DNA of 64,000 bases from Streptomyces sp. NRRL F-525 (GTDB taxonomy: Bacteria; Actinomycetota; Actinomycetes; Streptomycetales; Streptomycetaceae): the NCBI RefSeq assembly GCF_000716605.1, contig NZ_JNXE01000023.1:88043-152042 (forward strand), given 5' to 3'. The notes under the pieces are model-generated. The model was not told the DNA's origin. It ran no database searches and saw only the letters and a program-made list of their open reading frames with translations. The translations under genes and the position numbers were made by a program. Below, one piece after another: positions 42,990-51,735 of the stretch. The number at the start of each line of letters is the position of its first letter. Within the stretch, counting starts at the first letter, position 1.

Positions 42990-44223
42990 CCCCGGCCCCC
43001 GCCCCGGCGCGCAGTTCCGGCGTACTCGCCCCCACCCCCGCCACCGCCAGCACACACAGCAGCCCGCCGGTGAACAGGGCCGTCGCGCCCGAGGTCCAGC
43101 CCGCGACCAGGCCGCCGCGGAGGTTGCCGAGGTTGGGGCCCGCCTGGCCGACGATCTGTTCGGCGGCGGAGACGCGGCCCAGGAGGGCGTCCGGGGTGTG
43201 GGTCTGGATGATCGTGCTGCGGGAGAGCACGGACGTGGAGTCGGCGGCGCCGGCCAGGGCGAGGAACGCGAGGCCCGCCCACGGGTTCGTCATCAGGCCG
43301 AAGGCCGCCAGCGCGGCGCCCCACGTGCTCGCGCCGAGCAGCATCACCAGGCCCGGGCGGCCGAGCCGGGTGACGGTGCCGGAGAAGACGGACGCCGTGA
43401 TGCCACCGACCGAGATCGCCGAGAGGAACAGGCCCAGGGTGCGCGGATCACCCCCGAACCGCTCGGAGTTGATCAGCGGGAACAGGCTGATCGGCATCGC
43501 GAGGACCGTCGCCGCCAGGTCGGTGAGCAGCGCGCCGCGCACCACCCGGTGGCCGGCCAGGAAGCGCAGGCCGTCCAGGACACCGTGCAGTCCGGCCCGC
43601 GACGGCTCGCCCTCCGGCGGCAGCGCGGGCAGGCCGAAGGCGCCGTAGAACCCGAGGAGGAAGGTGAGCGCGTCGGCCAGGTAGCAGGCGCCGATGCCCG
43701 CCCAGCCGATCAGCAGGCCGCCGAGCGCGGGGCCGACGAGCATCATGGTCGTGAACGACATGGTGTTGAGGGCGAGACCGGCCGCCACCTGGTCCTTCGG
43801 CAGCAGCCGGGGTATGAACACGCCCGACGCCGGGCCGCCCACCGCGCCGAAGCACGACTGCGCGGCGACCAGCGCGAGCACACCGAGCACCGGGACGTGA
43901 CCGGTGAACCCCTGTACGGCGAGGAGCAGCGAACAGACCGCCTGCGCCACGGTGTTGAAGAGGTAGATGCGCCGCCGGTCACCCCGGTCCACCCATGAAC
44001 CGGCGAACAGCCCGACGACCACAGTAGGCACCGCGTTCGCCAGTCCGACCGCGCCTGTCCAGACCGTGCTGTGGGTCATGTCCCAGACCTGGTACATGAC
44101 GGTCACCATGGTCATGAACCCGCCGAGCACGGACACCGTCCGCCCGATCAGCAGCCGCCGGAACACCGGGGACGTCCGTAGGGGCCGGACGTCGATCAAC
44201 GTATGGGTGAGGCTGGGGCTCAT
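42970..44223 (-). CDS. MFS transporter (12-helix efflux type)
   Basis: 417-residue integral membrane protein of the major facilitator superfamily, Bcr/enterobactin-exporter (EntS)-like set. Motif A in the 2-3 loop reads GSWVDRGDRRRIYL. Hydrophobic segments at regular spacing give about 12 helices; the middle loop PALPPEGEPSRAGLHGVLDG separates the halves. ATG 44223. Similar in architecture to the second MFS gene at 47384-48688 (both have FRRLLIG near the N-terminus and Q(T)xxPDALxGR near the C-terminus), probably an old paralogue. Substrate unknown; likely export. Confidence 0.88.
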   Translation of the reverse strand: MSPSLTHTLIDVRPLRTSPVFRRLLIGRTVSVLGGFMTMVTVMYQVWDMTHSTVWTGAVGLANAVPTVVVGLFAGSWVDRGDRRRIYLFNTVAQAVCSLLLAVQGFTGHVPVLGVLALVAAQSCFGAVGGPASGVFIPRLLPKDQVAAGLALNTMSFTTMMLVGPALGGLLIGWAGIGACYLADALTFLLGFYGAFGLPALPPEGEPSRAGLHGVLDGLRFLAGHRVVRGALLTDLAATVLAMPISLFPLINSERFGGDPRTLGLFLSAISVGGITASVFSGTVTRLGRPGLVMLLGASTWGAALAAFGLMTNPWAGLAFLALAGAADSTSVLSRSTIIQTHTPDALLGRVSAAEQIVGQAGPNLGNLRGGLVAGWTSGATALFTGGLLCVLAVAGVGASTPELRAGAGAGVTPDEP

Positions 44224-44302
44224 GAGGGCATGACGGGGCGCGGGGCGGGGTGAGGAGGCACCGGGGGACCCTAAGCCGCGGCCTGCCGGGGCCGCCAGTT
44301 GT

Positions 44303-45103
44303 TTACGCGGAGTCGTTGAGCAGCCGCGCCAGGTGATCGTGGCCGGCGGCCAGCAGTCCGGGGAGCGGGGCGGCGGCCTCGTACCAGCGCTTCTCGTACT
44401 CCCAGCACAGCCAGCCGTCCCATTCGTGCCGGGAGAGGACCTCGACGCACTCGGCGAGCGGGAGGACTCCGGAACCGAGCGGCAGCGGGGTGGTGTCGGC
44501 GGCCGACGCGATGTCCTTGACCTGGACGTATCCGAGGTACGGGCCCAGCGCGGCGATCGTCTCCGACGGCTGCTCGCCGCCGAGCCAGGTGTGCATGACG
44601 TCCCACAGCGCGCCGGCCTGCCGGTGCCCGACCGGGCCGAGCACGCGGAGCGCGTCCGCGCCGGTGCGGTGCGAGTCGTGGGTCTCCAGCAGGACCCGTA
44701 CGCCGAGGTCGGCACCCCACTCCGCCGCGGTACCGAGCCGCCGCGCGGCCGTGGCGTCGGCCTCCTCCACGGACTGCTCGGTGCCGCCGCCGGGAAAGAC
44801 GCGGATGAAGGGCGCGCCCAAGTCCCGTGCCAGCTCCAGCAGTTCACGGATCTCGGCGAGTACGGCGGCGTCGTCGCCCGGTGCCGCCACCCGCGCATAC
44901 CCCGCGAGGCTCAGGACTTCGACCCCGGACGCCTTGAACTCGGCGACCACGTCGGCCCGTTGGGCGGCGTCGATACCGGGGTGCACGGGCTCCTCGGGGT
45001 GCGCGCGCAACTCGACGCCGTGGTAGCCGTGCGTGACGGCGAGGTCCAGGACGTCGGTCACGGGGAGGCCGGGGACACCGAGGGTGGAGAAGGCGAGCTT
45101 CAT
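44303..45103 (-). CDS. Xylose isomerase-like TIM-barrel sugar phosphate isomerase/epimerase
   Basis: 266-residue AP-endonuclease-2/sugar isomerase fold protein. The order of the barrel is clear: KLAFSTLGVPGLPVTDVLDL, HGYHGVELRAHPEEPVHPGI, FIRVFPGGGTEQSVEEADAT, VLLETHDSHRTG (metal-binding Glu/His), LWDVMHTWLGGEQP, YVQVKDI and WLCWEYEKRW (final Glu). ATG 45103 has TAGGGT 7 nt upstream with no Shine-Dalgarno, suggesting a leaderless message. The substrate is unknown. Confidence 0.87.
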   Translation of the reverse strand: MKLAFSTLGVPGLPVTDVLDLAVTHGYHGVELRAHPEEPVHPGIDAAQRADVVAEFKASGVEVLSLAGYARVAAPGDDAAVLAEIRELLELARDLGAPFIRVFPGGGTEQSVEEADATAARRLGTAAEWGADLGVRVLLETHDSHRTGADALRVLGPVGHRQAGALWDVMHTWLGGEQPSETIAALGPYLGYVQVKDIASAADTTPLPLGSGVLPLAECVEVLSRHEWDGWLCWEYEKRWYEAAAPLPGLLAAGHDHLARLLNDSA

Positions 45104-45130
45104 GCCACGGACCCTACTCGTCACCGCTCA

Positions 45131-46072
45131 CTACTGCCGCTGGTGCAGGTCGAGCCGCCAGTCCTGGCCGACGAGATCCTGGCCGAAGGAGCGGTGCGGC
45201 TTCTCGGCGCCGAGGACGAAACCGTGCCGCTGGTAGATACGCCGGGCGGCGCCGAGGATGTCGTTGGTCCACAGCACGAGGTCGCGGTACCCGACCCCGC
45301 GCGCGAACTCGACGACAGCGGCGACGAGTTGATCCCCGATCCGCAGTCCGCGCGCGTCGGGTTCGACGAGCAGCAGCCGCAGCCGGGCGGTACCCGGGGC
45401 GTCATCCCGCACGCACATCACGCACCCCACCGGCCGCCCGTCCAGCTCGGCGATCCACACCCGCTCCAGATGCGGATCGTGGTCCTCGGCGAAATCGGCG
45501 ACGATCCGCGCGACGAGCCCTTCGTAGTCGGCGTTGAAGTCGTACTCGGCGGCGTACAGCGCGGCGTTCCGCTGCACGATCCACCCGAGGTCCCCGGGAC
45601 CGGGCTCCCGCAGCACGACGTCCTCGGGCTGCGGCCGTCGTACCTCCTCCGTGTCCTCCGACAGGATCGTCCGTACGGTGTGCAGCGCCTCGGCGAGCCG
45701 TGGCCGGTCGGCCTCCGGCACGGTCGCGAGCAGCGCCCCGACGGATTCGTCCGCCCGCTCGGCCAGCAGCGCGGCGGTCTCCCGCCCCCGCACGGTGAGC
45801 GTGACCTGCCGCCGCCGCGGATCCCGCTCCGAGGGCGCCCGCTCGACCAGCCCGTCCTGCTCGAACCGGTTCAGGATCCGGCTCAAGTACCCGGCGTCGA
45901 GGGAGAGTTCGGTACGGAGATCGGCGGCGTCCGTACGAGGTGAGTGCGCGAGTTCGTACAGGACGCGGGACTCGGTGAGGGTGAACGGGGCGTAGAGGTG
46001 GCGACTGTAGTCGAGGGCGCCGATGACGTTCGTGTAGAAGCGGTTGAAGGCGCGGATGTCCTGGACGGTCAT
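45131..46072 (-). CDS. MarR-type HTH / GNAT acetyltransferase fusion
   Basis: 313-residue two-domain protein. The N-terminal MarR winged helix (about residues 5-140) includes LTESRVLYELAHSPRTDAAD, LDAGYLSRILNRFEQDGLVE and the wing SERDPRRRQVTLT. The C-terminal GNAT domain (about 155-313) includes CVMCVRDDAPGTARLRLLLV, PDARGLRIGDQLVAA (acetyl-CoA loop) and ARRIYQRHGFVLGAEKPHRS. Such fusions are common in actinobacteria; the role of joining a repressor to an acetyltransferase is unresolved. A TTGACTCAGTCAGA dyad lies about 30 bp upstream and is probably its own operator. Confidence 0.88.
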   Translation of the reverse strand: MTVQDIRAFNRFYTNVIGALDYSRHLYAPFTLTESRVLYELAHSPRTDAADLRTELSLDAGYLSRILNRFEQDGLVERAPSERDPRRRQVTLTVRGRETAALLAERADESVGALLATVPEADRPRLAEALHTVRTILSEDTEEVRRPQPEDVVLREPGPGDLGWIVQRNAALYAAEYDFNADYEGLVARIVADFAEDHDPHLERVWIAELDGRPVGCVMCVRDDAPGTARLRLLLVEPDARGLRIGDQLVAAVVEFARGVGYRDLVLWTNDILGAARRIYQRHGFVLGAEKPHRSFGQDLVGQDWRLDLHQRQ

Positions 46073-46101
46073 GATCGATCCCCGGTGCTCGCTCAGGGTA
46101 G

Positions 46102-46115
46102 TTGACTCAGTCAGA
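46102..46115. promoter_or_regulatory. Probable MarR operator
   Basis: TTGACTCAGTCAGA with perfect core TGACT-C-AGTCA (46103-46113), 30 bp before the MarR-GNAT start. The form matches the usual MarR dyads. The rest of 46073-46304 shows no gene. Confidence 0.65.
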
Positions 46116-46304
46116 GGTATTGCGGTTCTGACGGTAGTACCGGGAAGGGTCGCGCGTCCATGGTTCCCGACAGCCGGCGCGGCCGCCCGGGCAGCGGCCT
46201 GGTCCCACCAGAACCGCCACGGATGCCGCCGGCGGCCGGGCCACCGACACGGTCAGCGCACCCCCGAACCCCGAACCGCTGCTCCCAACTCCGCAGCAGC
46301 GCGG

Positions 46305-47342
46305 TCAACAGGGGAAGCGGAGCCTCAGCCCCGCGAGAAAGGCGTCCTCCGCCGCATAGTCGAAGTACTCCGCGAAGTAGCCGTCGTCGACGGGCGGTTG
46401 GCCGTTCCTGGCAGCTTCCACCAACCGGTCGACTACGGGCGCGATCGTGGTCGCGTAGGTGCCGGCGGGCCGGTATCCGAGTGCCGTGGCGGCGGAGGTG
46501 TCGAGGAGGATCGGGTGCGGGGAGTCCCAGGGGGTGCGGCCCAGGCCGGCCGGTGCTGTGTCGTCCAGCAGGATCTCCTCCCACTCATGGCCCAGGTGTT
46601 CCGCGATCGCCCGGCAGATCTCCAGCGCGCTGGGTGCGTCCGGATCGGCGCAGTTGAGGACGCGGGTGCCGGGCCGCGCGGCGACCGTCTCGATGAGCGC
46701 GGCGAGATTCGCGGCGGCGGTGGTGTGGACGACCCCGGCGCCCCGACCGGCCAGCAGCAGGGCCGTACGCCCGTCCAACACCCGCTTGACCACGGCCCAT
46801 TCACGCGCCGGGGACGCCCCGACCCCGTGGATCTGCGAGGCCCGCAGCACACTCACGGGCAGCCCGCTCTCCAACACGACCTGTTCGGCGGCGACTTTGT
46901 TGGCGCCGTAGCCTTCGCGCGAGCGGTAGTCGATGGCGGTGGTCGGGGCGAGGGTCGGCTGGGTCTCGGTGATCGGTGTGGTGAAGTGCGGCGGCACATC
47001 CGAGTTGACGTGATGGCCCGCCGCGTCGACATACACGGCCCGGCTCGAAATCACCACGGTGGAAGCGGAGTTCGCGGCGAGCGGCAGCAACGACCTGGCG
47101 TCGGCGGCGGTGAAGCAGAGACAGTCGACGAGCAGATCGGCACCGGCGCCGAGAGTGGCCTGCATTTGCCCCTGGTCGGCCCGGTCCGCCGCGATGAACT
47201 TCCCACCGGCGGCTGTGAGTTCGGGAGGCATCCGCGCCGGGTTCCGCCCGACGACATCGACCTGCCACCCACCCCCCAGCAACCGCAGCGCGGTCGCCCG
47301 TCCGACGAGTCCGGTTCCACCGAGGATGAGGGCACGAGGCAT
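46305..47342 (-). CDS. NAD-dependent epimerase/reductase (extended SDR family)
   Basis: 345-residue Rossmann-fold protein. The nucleotide-binding motif is LILGGTGLVGRATALRLL at the N-terminus. The active-site Tyr-Lys pair normally YxxxK appears as YGANKVAAEQ. Catalytic region VVISSRAVYVDAAG carries Ser. The C-terminal half is substrate binding (HPILLDTSAATALGYRP). It resembles NAD-dependent sugar-nucleotide or isoflavone-type reductases; the substrate is unknown. ATG 47342 has TACGAT 6 nt upstream and no Shine-Dalgarno, a candidate leaderless start. Confidence 0.83.
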   Translation of the reverse strand: MPRALILGGTGLVGRATALRLLGGGWQVDVVGRNPARMPPELTAAGGKFIAADRADQGQMQATLGAGADLLVDCLCFTAADARSLLPLAANSASTVVISSRAVYVDAAGHHVNSDVPPHFTTPITETQPTLAPTTAIDYRSREGYGANKVAAEQVVLESGLPVSVLRASQIHGVGASPAREWAVVKRVLDGRTALLLAGRGAGVVHTTAAANLAALIETVAARPGTRVLNCADPDAPSALEICRAIAEHLGHEWEEILLDDTAPAGLGRTPWDSPHPILLDTSAATALGYRPAGTYATTIAPVVDRLVEAARNGQPPVDDGYFAEYFDYAAEDAFLAGLRLRFPC

Positions 47343-47383
47343 GAAGGGATCGTAGGCCGGGGCCGGGCACAGGAATTGACGCC

Positions 47384-48688
47384 CTACGGTTGCGGGGACG
47401 GTTGCGGCGCCGTCGTGACGTCGTACTGCCAGAACGGTCGGACCAGCAGGGCCCCCGCCATGACGACGACCACGCACAGCAGCGAACTGCCTGTCCACGC
47501 GAGGCCGAGGCCGGTGGTGGAGGCCATGGCGCCGGCGCGCAGGTCGCCGAGGCGGGGGCCGCCCGCGACGACGACGGTGAAGACACCCTGGAGGCGGCCG
47601 CGCAGGGCGTCGGGGGCGTAGGTCTGGAGGATGGTCTGGCGGTAGACCGCGCTGACGAGGTCGGCCGCTCCGGCGGCCGCCAACAGGGCTGCCGCGGCGA
47701 GGAGTTGGTGGACCGTACCCGCGAGGGCGACCGCGGCCGCCCAGGCGACGACGGCGAAGGCGAGTGCCCGGCCCTGGCGGCGTACGCGTCCGATCCAGCC
47801 GCTGAACAGGCCCGCCGCGACCGACCCGATCGCGATGGACGAGTACAGCAGCCCCACCCCGCCACCGAACCGCGTCTGCGCCGCCTCCGGGAACAGCGCG
47901 GTCGGCATGGCCAGTGTCATCGCCGCGATGTCGACCGCGAAGGACATCCAGAGCACCGGCGCGACGGCGATGAACCGCAGCCCGTCGAGGACCGAGCGCA
48001 GCCCACCCGTGGTGGCGGCTCCCTCGCCGGTCGGCTTGACGGAGGGGAGACGCAGGGCCGAGTAGAGGAGGAGGGAGAACAGCATGGCGTCGGCGCCGTA
48101 CGCCCAGCTGTAGCCGTTCGGGAGGGAGATCAGGACGCCCGCGACCAACGGGCCGGCGACCTGTCCGACGTTGCCGGCGGTGAAGTACAGCGTGTTCGCG
48201 GCGGGCACCAGCGGGGTCGGCACGATACGGGGGATGATCGCGCCCCGGGCCGCGGACGACACGGCGAAGGCGCCGGCCTGCACGGCGACGAGGCCGAGGA
48301 TGAGCGGCACCGAGCGTACGCCGGCGACCGCCTGGAACAGCAGGGCGAGCGTGATCACCCAGGTCAGACAGGCCGACGCGAGGTACAGAGTGCGGCGGTC
48401 GAACCGGTCCGCGACGGCACCGCCGTACAGCCCGAAGACCACGAGCGGTACGAGGCCGGCGACCCCCGTCAGCCCCACGAACAGCGACGACCGGGACAGC
48501 TCGTACACCTGCACCGGGACGGTGACGTCGGTGACCATCGTCCCGACGTAGGCCGCGCTCTGGCCGATCAACAGGCGCCGGAAGACGGGGTGTTGGAGAG
48601 GTCGGGTGTCGAGCGCGACACCGCGCATCCCGGAGGCGAGGCGGGTCTTCAGCGCGGGCGGGGAGGCGGCGGGGGGCGTCGTGGGCAT
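47384..48688 (-). CDS. MFS transporter (12-helix efflux type)
   Basis: 434-residue membrane transporter. The first helix follows VFRRLLIGQSAAYVGTMVTD. Motif A is GGAVADRFDRRTLYL. Twelve helices are suggested by regular hydrophobic blocks; the half-linker is RLPSVKPTGEGAATTGGLRS. The start at 48688 has GAGG just upstream. It is divergent from an AraC-type regulator gene (54-bp gap), which probably senses the exported compound. Closely similar in layout to the MFS protein at 42970-44223. Confidence 0.88.
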   Translation of the reverse strand: MPTTPPAASPPALKTRLASGMRGVALDTRPLQHPVFRRLLIGQSAAYVGTMVTDVTVPVQVYELSRSSLFVGLTGVAGLVPLVVFGLYGGAVADRFDRRTLYLASACLTWVITLALLFQAVAGVRSVPLILGLVAVQAGAFAVSSAARGAIIPRIVPTPLVPAANTLYFTAGNVGQVAGPLVAGVLISLPNGYSWAYGADAMLFSLLLYSALRLPSVKPTGEGAATTGGLRSVLDGLRFIAVAPVLWMSFAVDIAAMTLAMPTALFPEAAQTRFGGGVGLLYSSIAIGSVAAGLFSGWIGRVRRQGRALAFAVVAWAAAVALAGTVHQLLAAAALLAAAGAADLVSAVYRQTILQTYAPDALRGRLQGVFTVVVAGGPRLGDLRAGAMASTTGLGLAWTGSSLLCVVVVMAGALLVRPFWQYDVTTAPQPSPQP

Positions 48689-48742
48689 GTCCTCACGCTG
48701 GCAGGACGGCCAGGTGCGGCGCTTCCGTTATTCTGCCGAGGT

Positions 48743-49513
48743 ATGTCGGAAAACGGTCAGCCGGAAGCGGTGGACGAGGAGTCGGCGGAGCCCCGGGACA
48801 CCACCCACGCCCACCTCGCGGGTGACGTCATCGGCCGTCACCAGCACGGCTACCACCAGCTGCTCTACGTCAGTGCCGGTGTGCTGGCGGTGCAGACGGG
48901 CGAGGCGTCCTGGGTGGCGTCGAGTGCGCGGGCGGTATGGCTCCCGGCGGGCATGTGGCACCAGCACCGGGTGCACGGGCACAGCTCGGTGCACACCATC
49001 GGCTTCGCCGCCCACGACGTGCTGCTGGACTCCGGGACTCCGGTCGTGGTGGCCGTGGACGCCCTGGTCCGCGAACTGATCATCGCGTGCAGCGAGCCGG
49101 ATCTCCCGAGGCAGGAGTCCCGCCGCCTGCGCGCGGTCCTGCGGGACCGGCTCCGCCGCGCCCTGGTGGAGCCGCTGACGTTGCCCACCCCCACCAACTC
49201 CCTTCTCCGACAGGCCTGTTCACTGGTGACGGAGGATCTACGACAGCCCCGTACCGCCACCTGGCTGGCCCGCCGCATCGGCGTGAGCGAACGCACCCTG
49301 GCCCGGCTGTTCAGAACCGAGTTCGGCATGACGTATCCGCAGTGGCGCACCAACGTCCGTGTCTTCCACGCGATGGTCCTTCTGGCGGAAGGGGCGACGG
49401 TCAGCGAGACGGGTCGCCAGTGCGGTTGGTCCACGACCAGCGCGTTCATCGACACGTTCAGCCGCACGATGGGCCAAACCCCGGGCACGTACCGGATCGG
49501 ACCCGGGGGATAG
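48743..49513 (+). CDS. AraC-family transcriptional regulator
   Basis: 256-residue regulator. The N-terminal cupin-type sensor includes THAHLAGDVIGRHQHGYHQL and the GVLAVQTGEASWVASSARAV strand. The C-terminal pair of helix-turn-helix motifs (about residues 155-250) includes LARRIGVSERTLARLFRTEF and SETGRQCGWSTTSAFIDTFS then the RTMGQTPGTYR tail. Divergent from the MFS exporter at 48688, its likely target. TATTCT lies 8 nt before the ATG; GAGG directly before the ATG is a poor ribosome-binding site. Confidence 0.88.
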   Translation: MSENGQPEAVDEESAEPRDTTHAHLAGDVIGRHQHGYHQLLYVSAGVLAVQTGEASWVASSARAVWLPAGMWHQHRVHGHSSVHTIGFAAHDVLLDSGTPVVVAVDALVRELIIACSEPDLPRQESRRLRAVLRDRLRRALVEPLTLPTPTNSLLRQACSLVTEDLRQPRTATWLARRIGVSERTLARLFRTEFGMTYPQWRTNVRVFHAMVLLAEGATVSETGRQCGWSTTSAFIDTFSRTMGQTPGTYRIGPGG

Positions 49514-49574
49514 GCAGGCTCATCGCGAGGGGGTCTGGTCTGCTGCGCAAGGCGTTACAAGTGGACGTTGGGTC

Positions 49575-49733
49575 GCCCGCTTCTTGGCCAGTGTCGGGCT
49601 TCCGCGGCCCGAGTAAAGGGCGCTCCCTGCGGTCGCGTCGGCTCCGCCGATTCCGCTGCGCTCCACCCTTGACTAGGGCCGCTCCAGCCCGTTTGAGAAG
49701 CGAGCGGGCGACCCGAAAAGACGGTTACCCAGG
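49575..49733 (+). repeat. Hairpin element, left copy of a large palindrome
   Basis: About 159 bp from GCCCGCTTCTTGGCCAGTGT to ACGGTTACCCAGG. It aligns, with several changes, to the reverse complement of 50371-50517; shared blocks include GCCCGCTTCTTGGCCAGTGT, GAGTAAAGGGCGCTCC, CTCCACCCTTGACT and GAAGCGAGCGGGC. The internal stem is partly lost here. Confidence 0.85.
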
Positions 49734-49796
49734 CAGACGACCCGTTACGGCGATTACGAGGCTGACCGGTGCGGAGGGGACGCGCTAGCGCCTCGC

Positions 49797-49953
49797 CAGC
49801 ACGCCCCGCCGGCTCAGCGGCCAACGCCGAGTGGGGCGGCGGCGCGGCTGCAGATCGGCAGCACGCCGGGTCGGCTTAGCGACTAACGCCGAGTGGGGGG
49901 ACCCGCCCACGAGTTGGCAGCACGCCCCGTCGCCTCAGCGGCCTCAGTGGCCT
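49797..49953 (+). repeat. Three ~60-bp direct units
   Basis: Units start at 49797, 49859 and 49918 with CAGCACGCCSSGYCGSCTYA and continue AGCGRCYAACGCCGAGTGGG in the first two; the third is shorter. The same unit occurs inverted at 50212-50307. Confidence 0.8.
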
Positions 49954-50010
49954 GCGGCTGGTGGGGTGGCAGGCGGTGTGCGCTCGTGTCTCGTGTCTCG
50001 TCTCTGCGGT

Positions 50011-50041
50011 GGTGCGGGTGTGCGGGTGTGCGGGTGTGCGG
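50011..50041. repeat. 9-bp tandem repeat GTGTGCGGG
   Basis: Three or more copies of GTGTGCGGG near the centre of the gene-free palindrome, preceded by CTCGTGTCTCGTGTCTCGTC, another short repeat (49983-50002). Confidence 0.75.
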
Positions 50042-50110
50042 CTTCGCGGTTGAGATCGAGCGGCGGACGTACGGCCGAGTCGGGTCTGGCGGCCGGGGGG
50101 GGGCGGGGAA

Positions 50111-50166
50111 GCTGTCCGTGAACTAACCCCCTAACCGGCATTTGAATGGTTAGAAAAGGACACAGC
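50111..50166. other. AT-richer hairpin in the palindrome core
   Basis: Inner arms CTAACC (50131-50136) and GGTTAG (50148-50153) around GGCATTTGAAT, with outer TGTCC (50113) and GGACA (50158). It is much lower in GC than its surroundings. Function unknown. Confidence 0.45.
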
Positions 50167-50211
50167 CTCCCGCACCCCCCACGCACCCCCCCACACACAC
50201 GGAGACACGCA

Positions 50212-50307
50212 CCACTCGGCGTTAGCCGCCAGGCCGACGCTGTGCCCCGCCCACCCGGTGGGCGTGCCATCCACTCGGCGTCAGTCGCTGAGCCGACCCG
50301 GCGTGCT
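50212..50307 (-). repeat. Two ~60-bp units, inverted relative to 49797-49953
   Basis: Read on the minus strand, 50307-50271 gives CAGCACGCCGGGTCGGCTCA then GCGACTGACGCCGAGTGG, and 50246-50212 gives GGCACAGCGTCGGCCTGGCG then GCTAACGCCGAGTGG. They mirror the left units. Confidence 0.8.
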
Positions 50308-50370
50308 GGCGAGACGCGAGCGCGTTTCTCCGTGCCGGGTGAGGGGGTGACAGGCCCGGGGGGCTACGTA

Positions 50371-50517
50371 CCTGGGCAACCGTCTTTCGGGGTTGCCCGC
50401 TCGCTTCTGAAACGGGATTCCGTGAGCCGAGTCAAGGGTGGAGCGGAGCCGACGCGTAGCGCAGCGGAGCGCCCTTTACTCGGCTCACGGAATCCCGACA
50501 CTGGCCAAGAAGCGGGC
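50371..50517 (-). repeat. Hairpin element, right (inverted) copy
   Basis: 147 bp, inverted relative to 49575-49733. It keeps a perfect 20-bp internal stem: CGGGATTCCGTGAGCCGAGT (50413-50432) with its complement at 50478-50497, extended by AAGGG/CCCTT after one mismatch. The ends GCCCGCTTCT and AGAAGCGAGCGGGC are also partly inverted, so it looks like a MITE-type element without a transposase. Confidence 0.85.
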
Positions 50518-50554
50518 AGCCCCACGGCCACACTCGAACCCGGCTCAGGGACAC

Positions 50555-51601
50555 CTACTTCCGCGGTACCCCAGAAGACCCCCGTACCATCAACTCCCCC
50601 CGAACCGTGGCGATCCCACCCGGCGGCGGCTCCTCCCGCCCCATCGCGATCCGCCCCGCCCGGGCCCCCGCCTCGGACAACGGCAACCGCACAGTCGTAA
50701 GCGAAGGCACCGCATCCACGCTGAACGGCAGATCGTCGAACCCGGCGACGGAGACATCGTCCGGAATCCGCCGCCCCGACTCCCGCAGCGCCGCACACGC
50801 CCCCACCGCGACGGAGTCGTTCGCCGCGACCACGGCCGTCAGCGACGGATCCCGCCGCAGCAGCTCCAGCGTGGCCTCGTACCCCGACCGCCGGTCGTAG
50901 CGGCCATGAACCGTCCACCGCGGATCCTCCACGATCCCGTGCGCGGCCAGCGCCTCCCGGTGGCCCTCCAGCCGGTGCCGAGTCGTCGTTCGCTCCTCCG
51001 GCCCCGCAATGTACCCAAGCCGCCGATGTCCCAGCCCGATCAGGTGTTCCGTCAGCTCGCGCCCACCCCCGCGGTTGTCGAAGGTCAGCGCGAACGCCCC
51101 CGTGTCCGGCGCCGGCGGCCGCCCGCACAGCACCACCCGCGTCCCGGCCTCCCCCAGCTTCCGCAGTTTCGCCGCGACCGCCGCCGCGTGCGGCGCGTTC
51201 TCCATCGCGCCGCCGGTCAGCACGACCGCCGCCGCCCGCTGCCGTTGCAGCAGGGTCAGGTACGTCAGCTCGCGCTCCGGGGAGCCGCCCGTGTTGCACA
51301 CCACCGCCAGCCGTTCCCCGCCCGCGCGGCCCCCCGGCCCCCCGATCTCGCCCTGGATCGCGCTCGCCATGATCCCGAAGAAGGGGTCGGCGATGTCGTT
51401 GACCAGGATGCCGACCAGGTCGGAGGTGGCCGCGGCCAGCGCGCTCGCGGGACCGTTGAGCACGTAGTCGAGCTCGTCGACCGCCCGGAGCACCCGCTCG
51501 CGCGTGGTGGCCGCGACCGGATAGTTGCCGTTCAGTACGCGCGACACCGTCGCGGGGGAGACCTGGGCGCGGGCCGCCACGTCCGCCAGGGTCACCGTCA
51601 T
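50555..51601 (-). CDS. LacI-family repressor
   Basis: 348-residue regulator. The N-terminal HTH and hinge read TLADVAARAQVSPATVSRVL then NGNYPVAATTRERVLRAVDE. The periplasmic-binding-protein-like sensor domain (about residues 60-340) has VGILVNDIADPFFGIMASAI, VVCNTGG and VVAANDSVAVGACAALRESG with the usual VAGFDDLPFS. ATG 51601 has GGAGGA 8 nt upstream. Divergent from the Gfo/Idh/MocA-DUF993-isomerase operon, which it should repress until a sugar or polyol binds. Confidence 0.9.
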   Translation of the reverse strand: MTVTLADVAARAQVSPATVSRVLNGNYPVAATTRERVLRAVDELDYVLNGPASALAAATSDLVGILVNDIADPFFGIMASAIQGEIGGPGGRAGGERLAVVCNTGGSPERELTYLTLLQRQRAAAVVLTGGAMENAPHAAAVAAKLRKLGEAGTRVVLCGRPPAPDTGAFALTFDNRGGGRELTEHLIGLGHRRLGYIAGPEERTTTRHRLEGHREALAAHGIVEDPRWTVHGRYDRRSGYEATLELLRRDPSLTAVVAANDSVAVGACAALRESGRRIPDDVSVAGFDDLPFSVDAVPSLTTVRLPLSEAGARAGRIAMGREEPPPGGIATVRGELMVRGSSGVPRK

Positions 51602-51735
51602 GTTGTTCGTCCTCCGGTCGCGCATCTTGTCGTACGCCGTTGTACATAGGCTGCTCAAAGGAAGCCCCCGTCCGAGCAGACCATAAGGCCACCTGCCCCG
51701 GTCGTTCGCCCCCTCGAACAACTCGACCCCATCAC

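Noticed and set aside
50146..50700. A 184-codon open frame in the palindrome
   Set aside because: It runs through inverted repeats and into the lacI gene on the other strand; Pro/Arg-rich with no domain.
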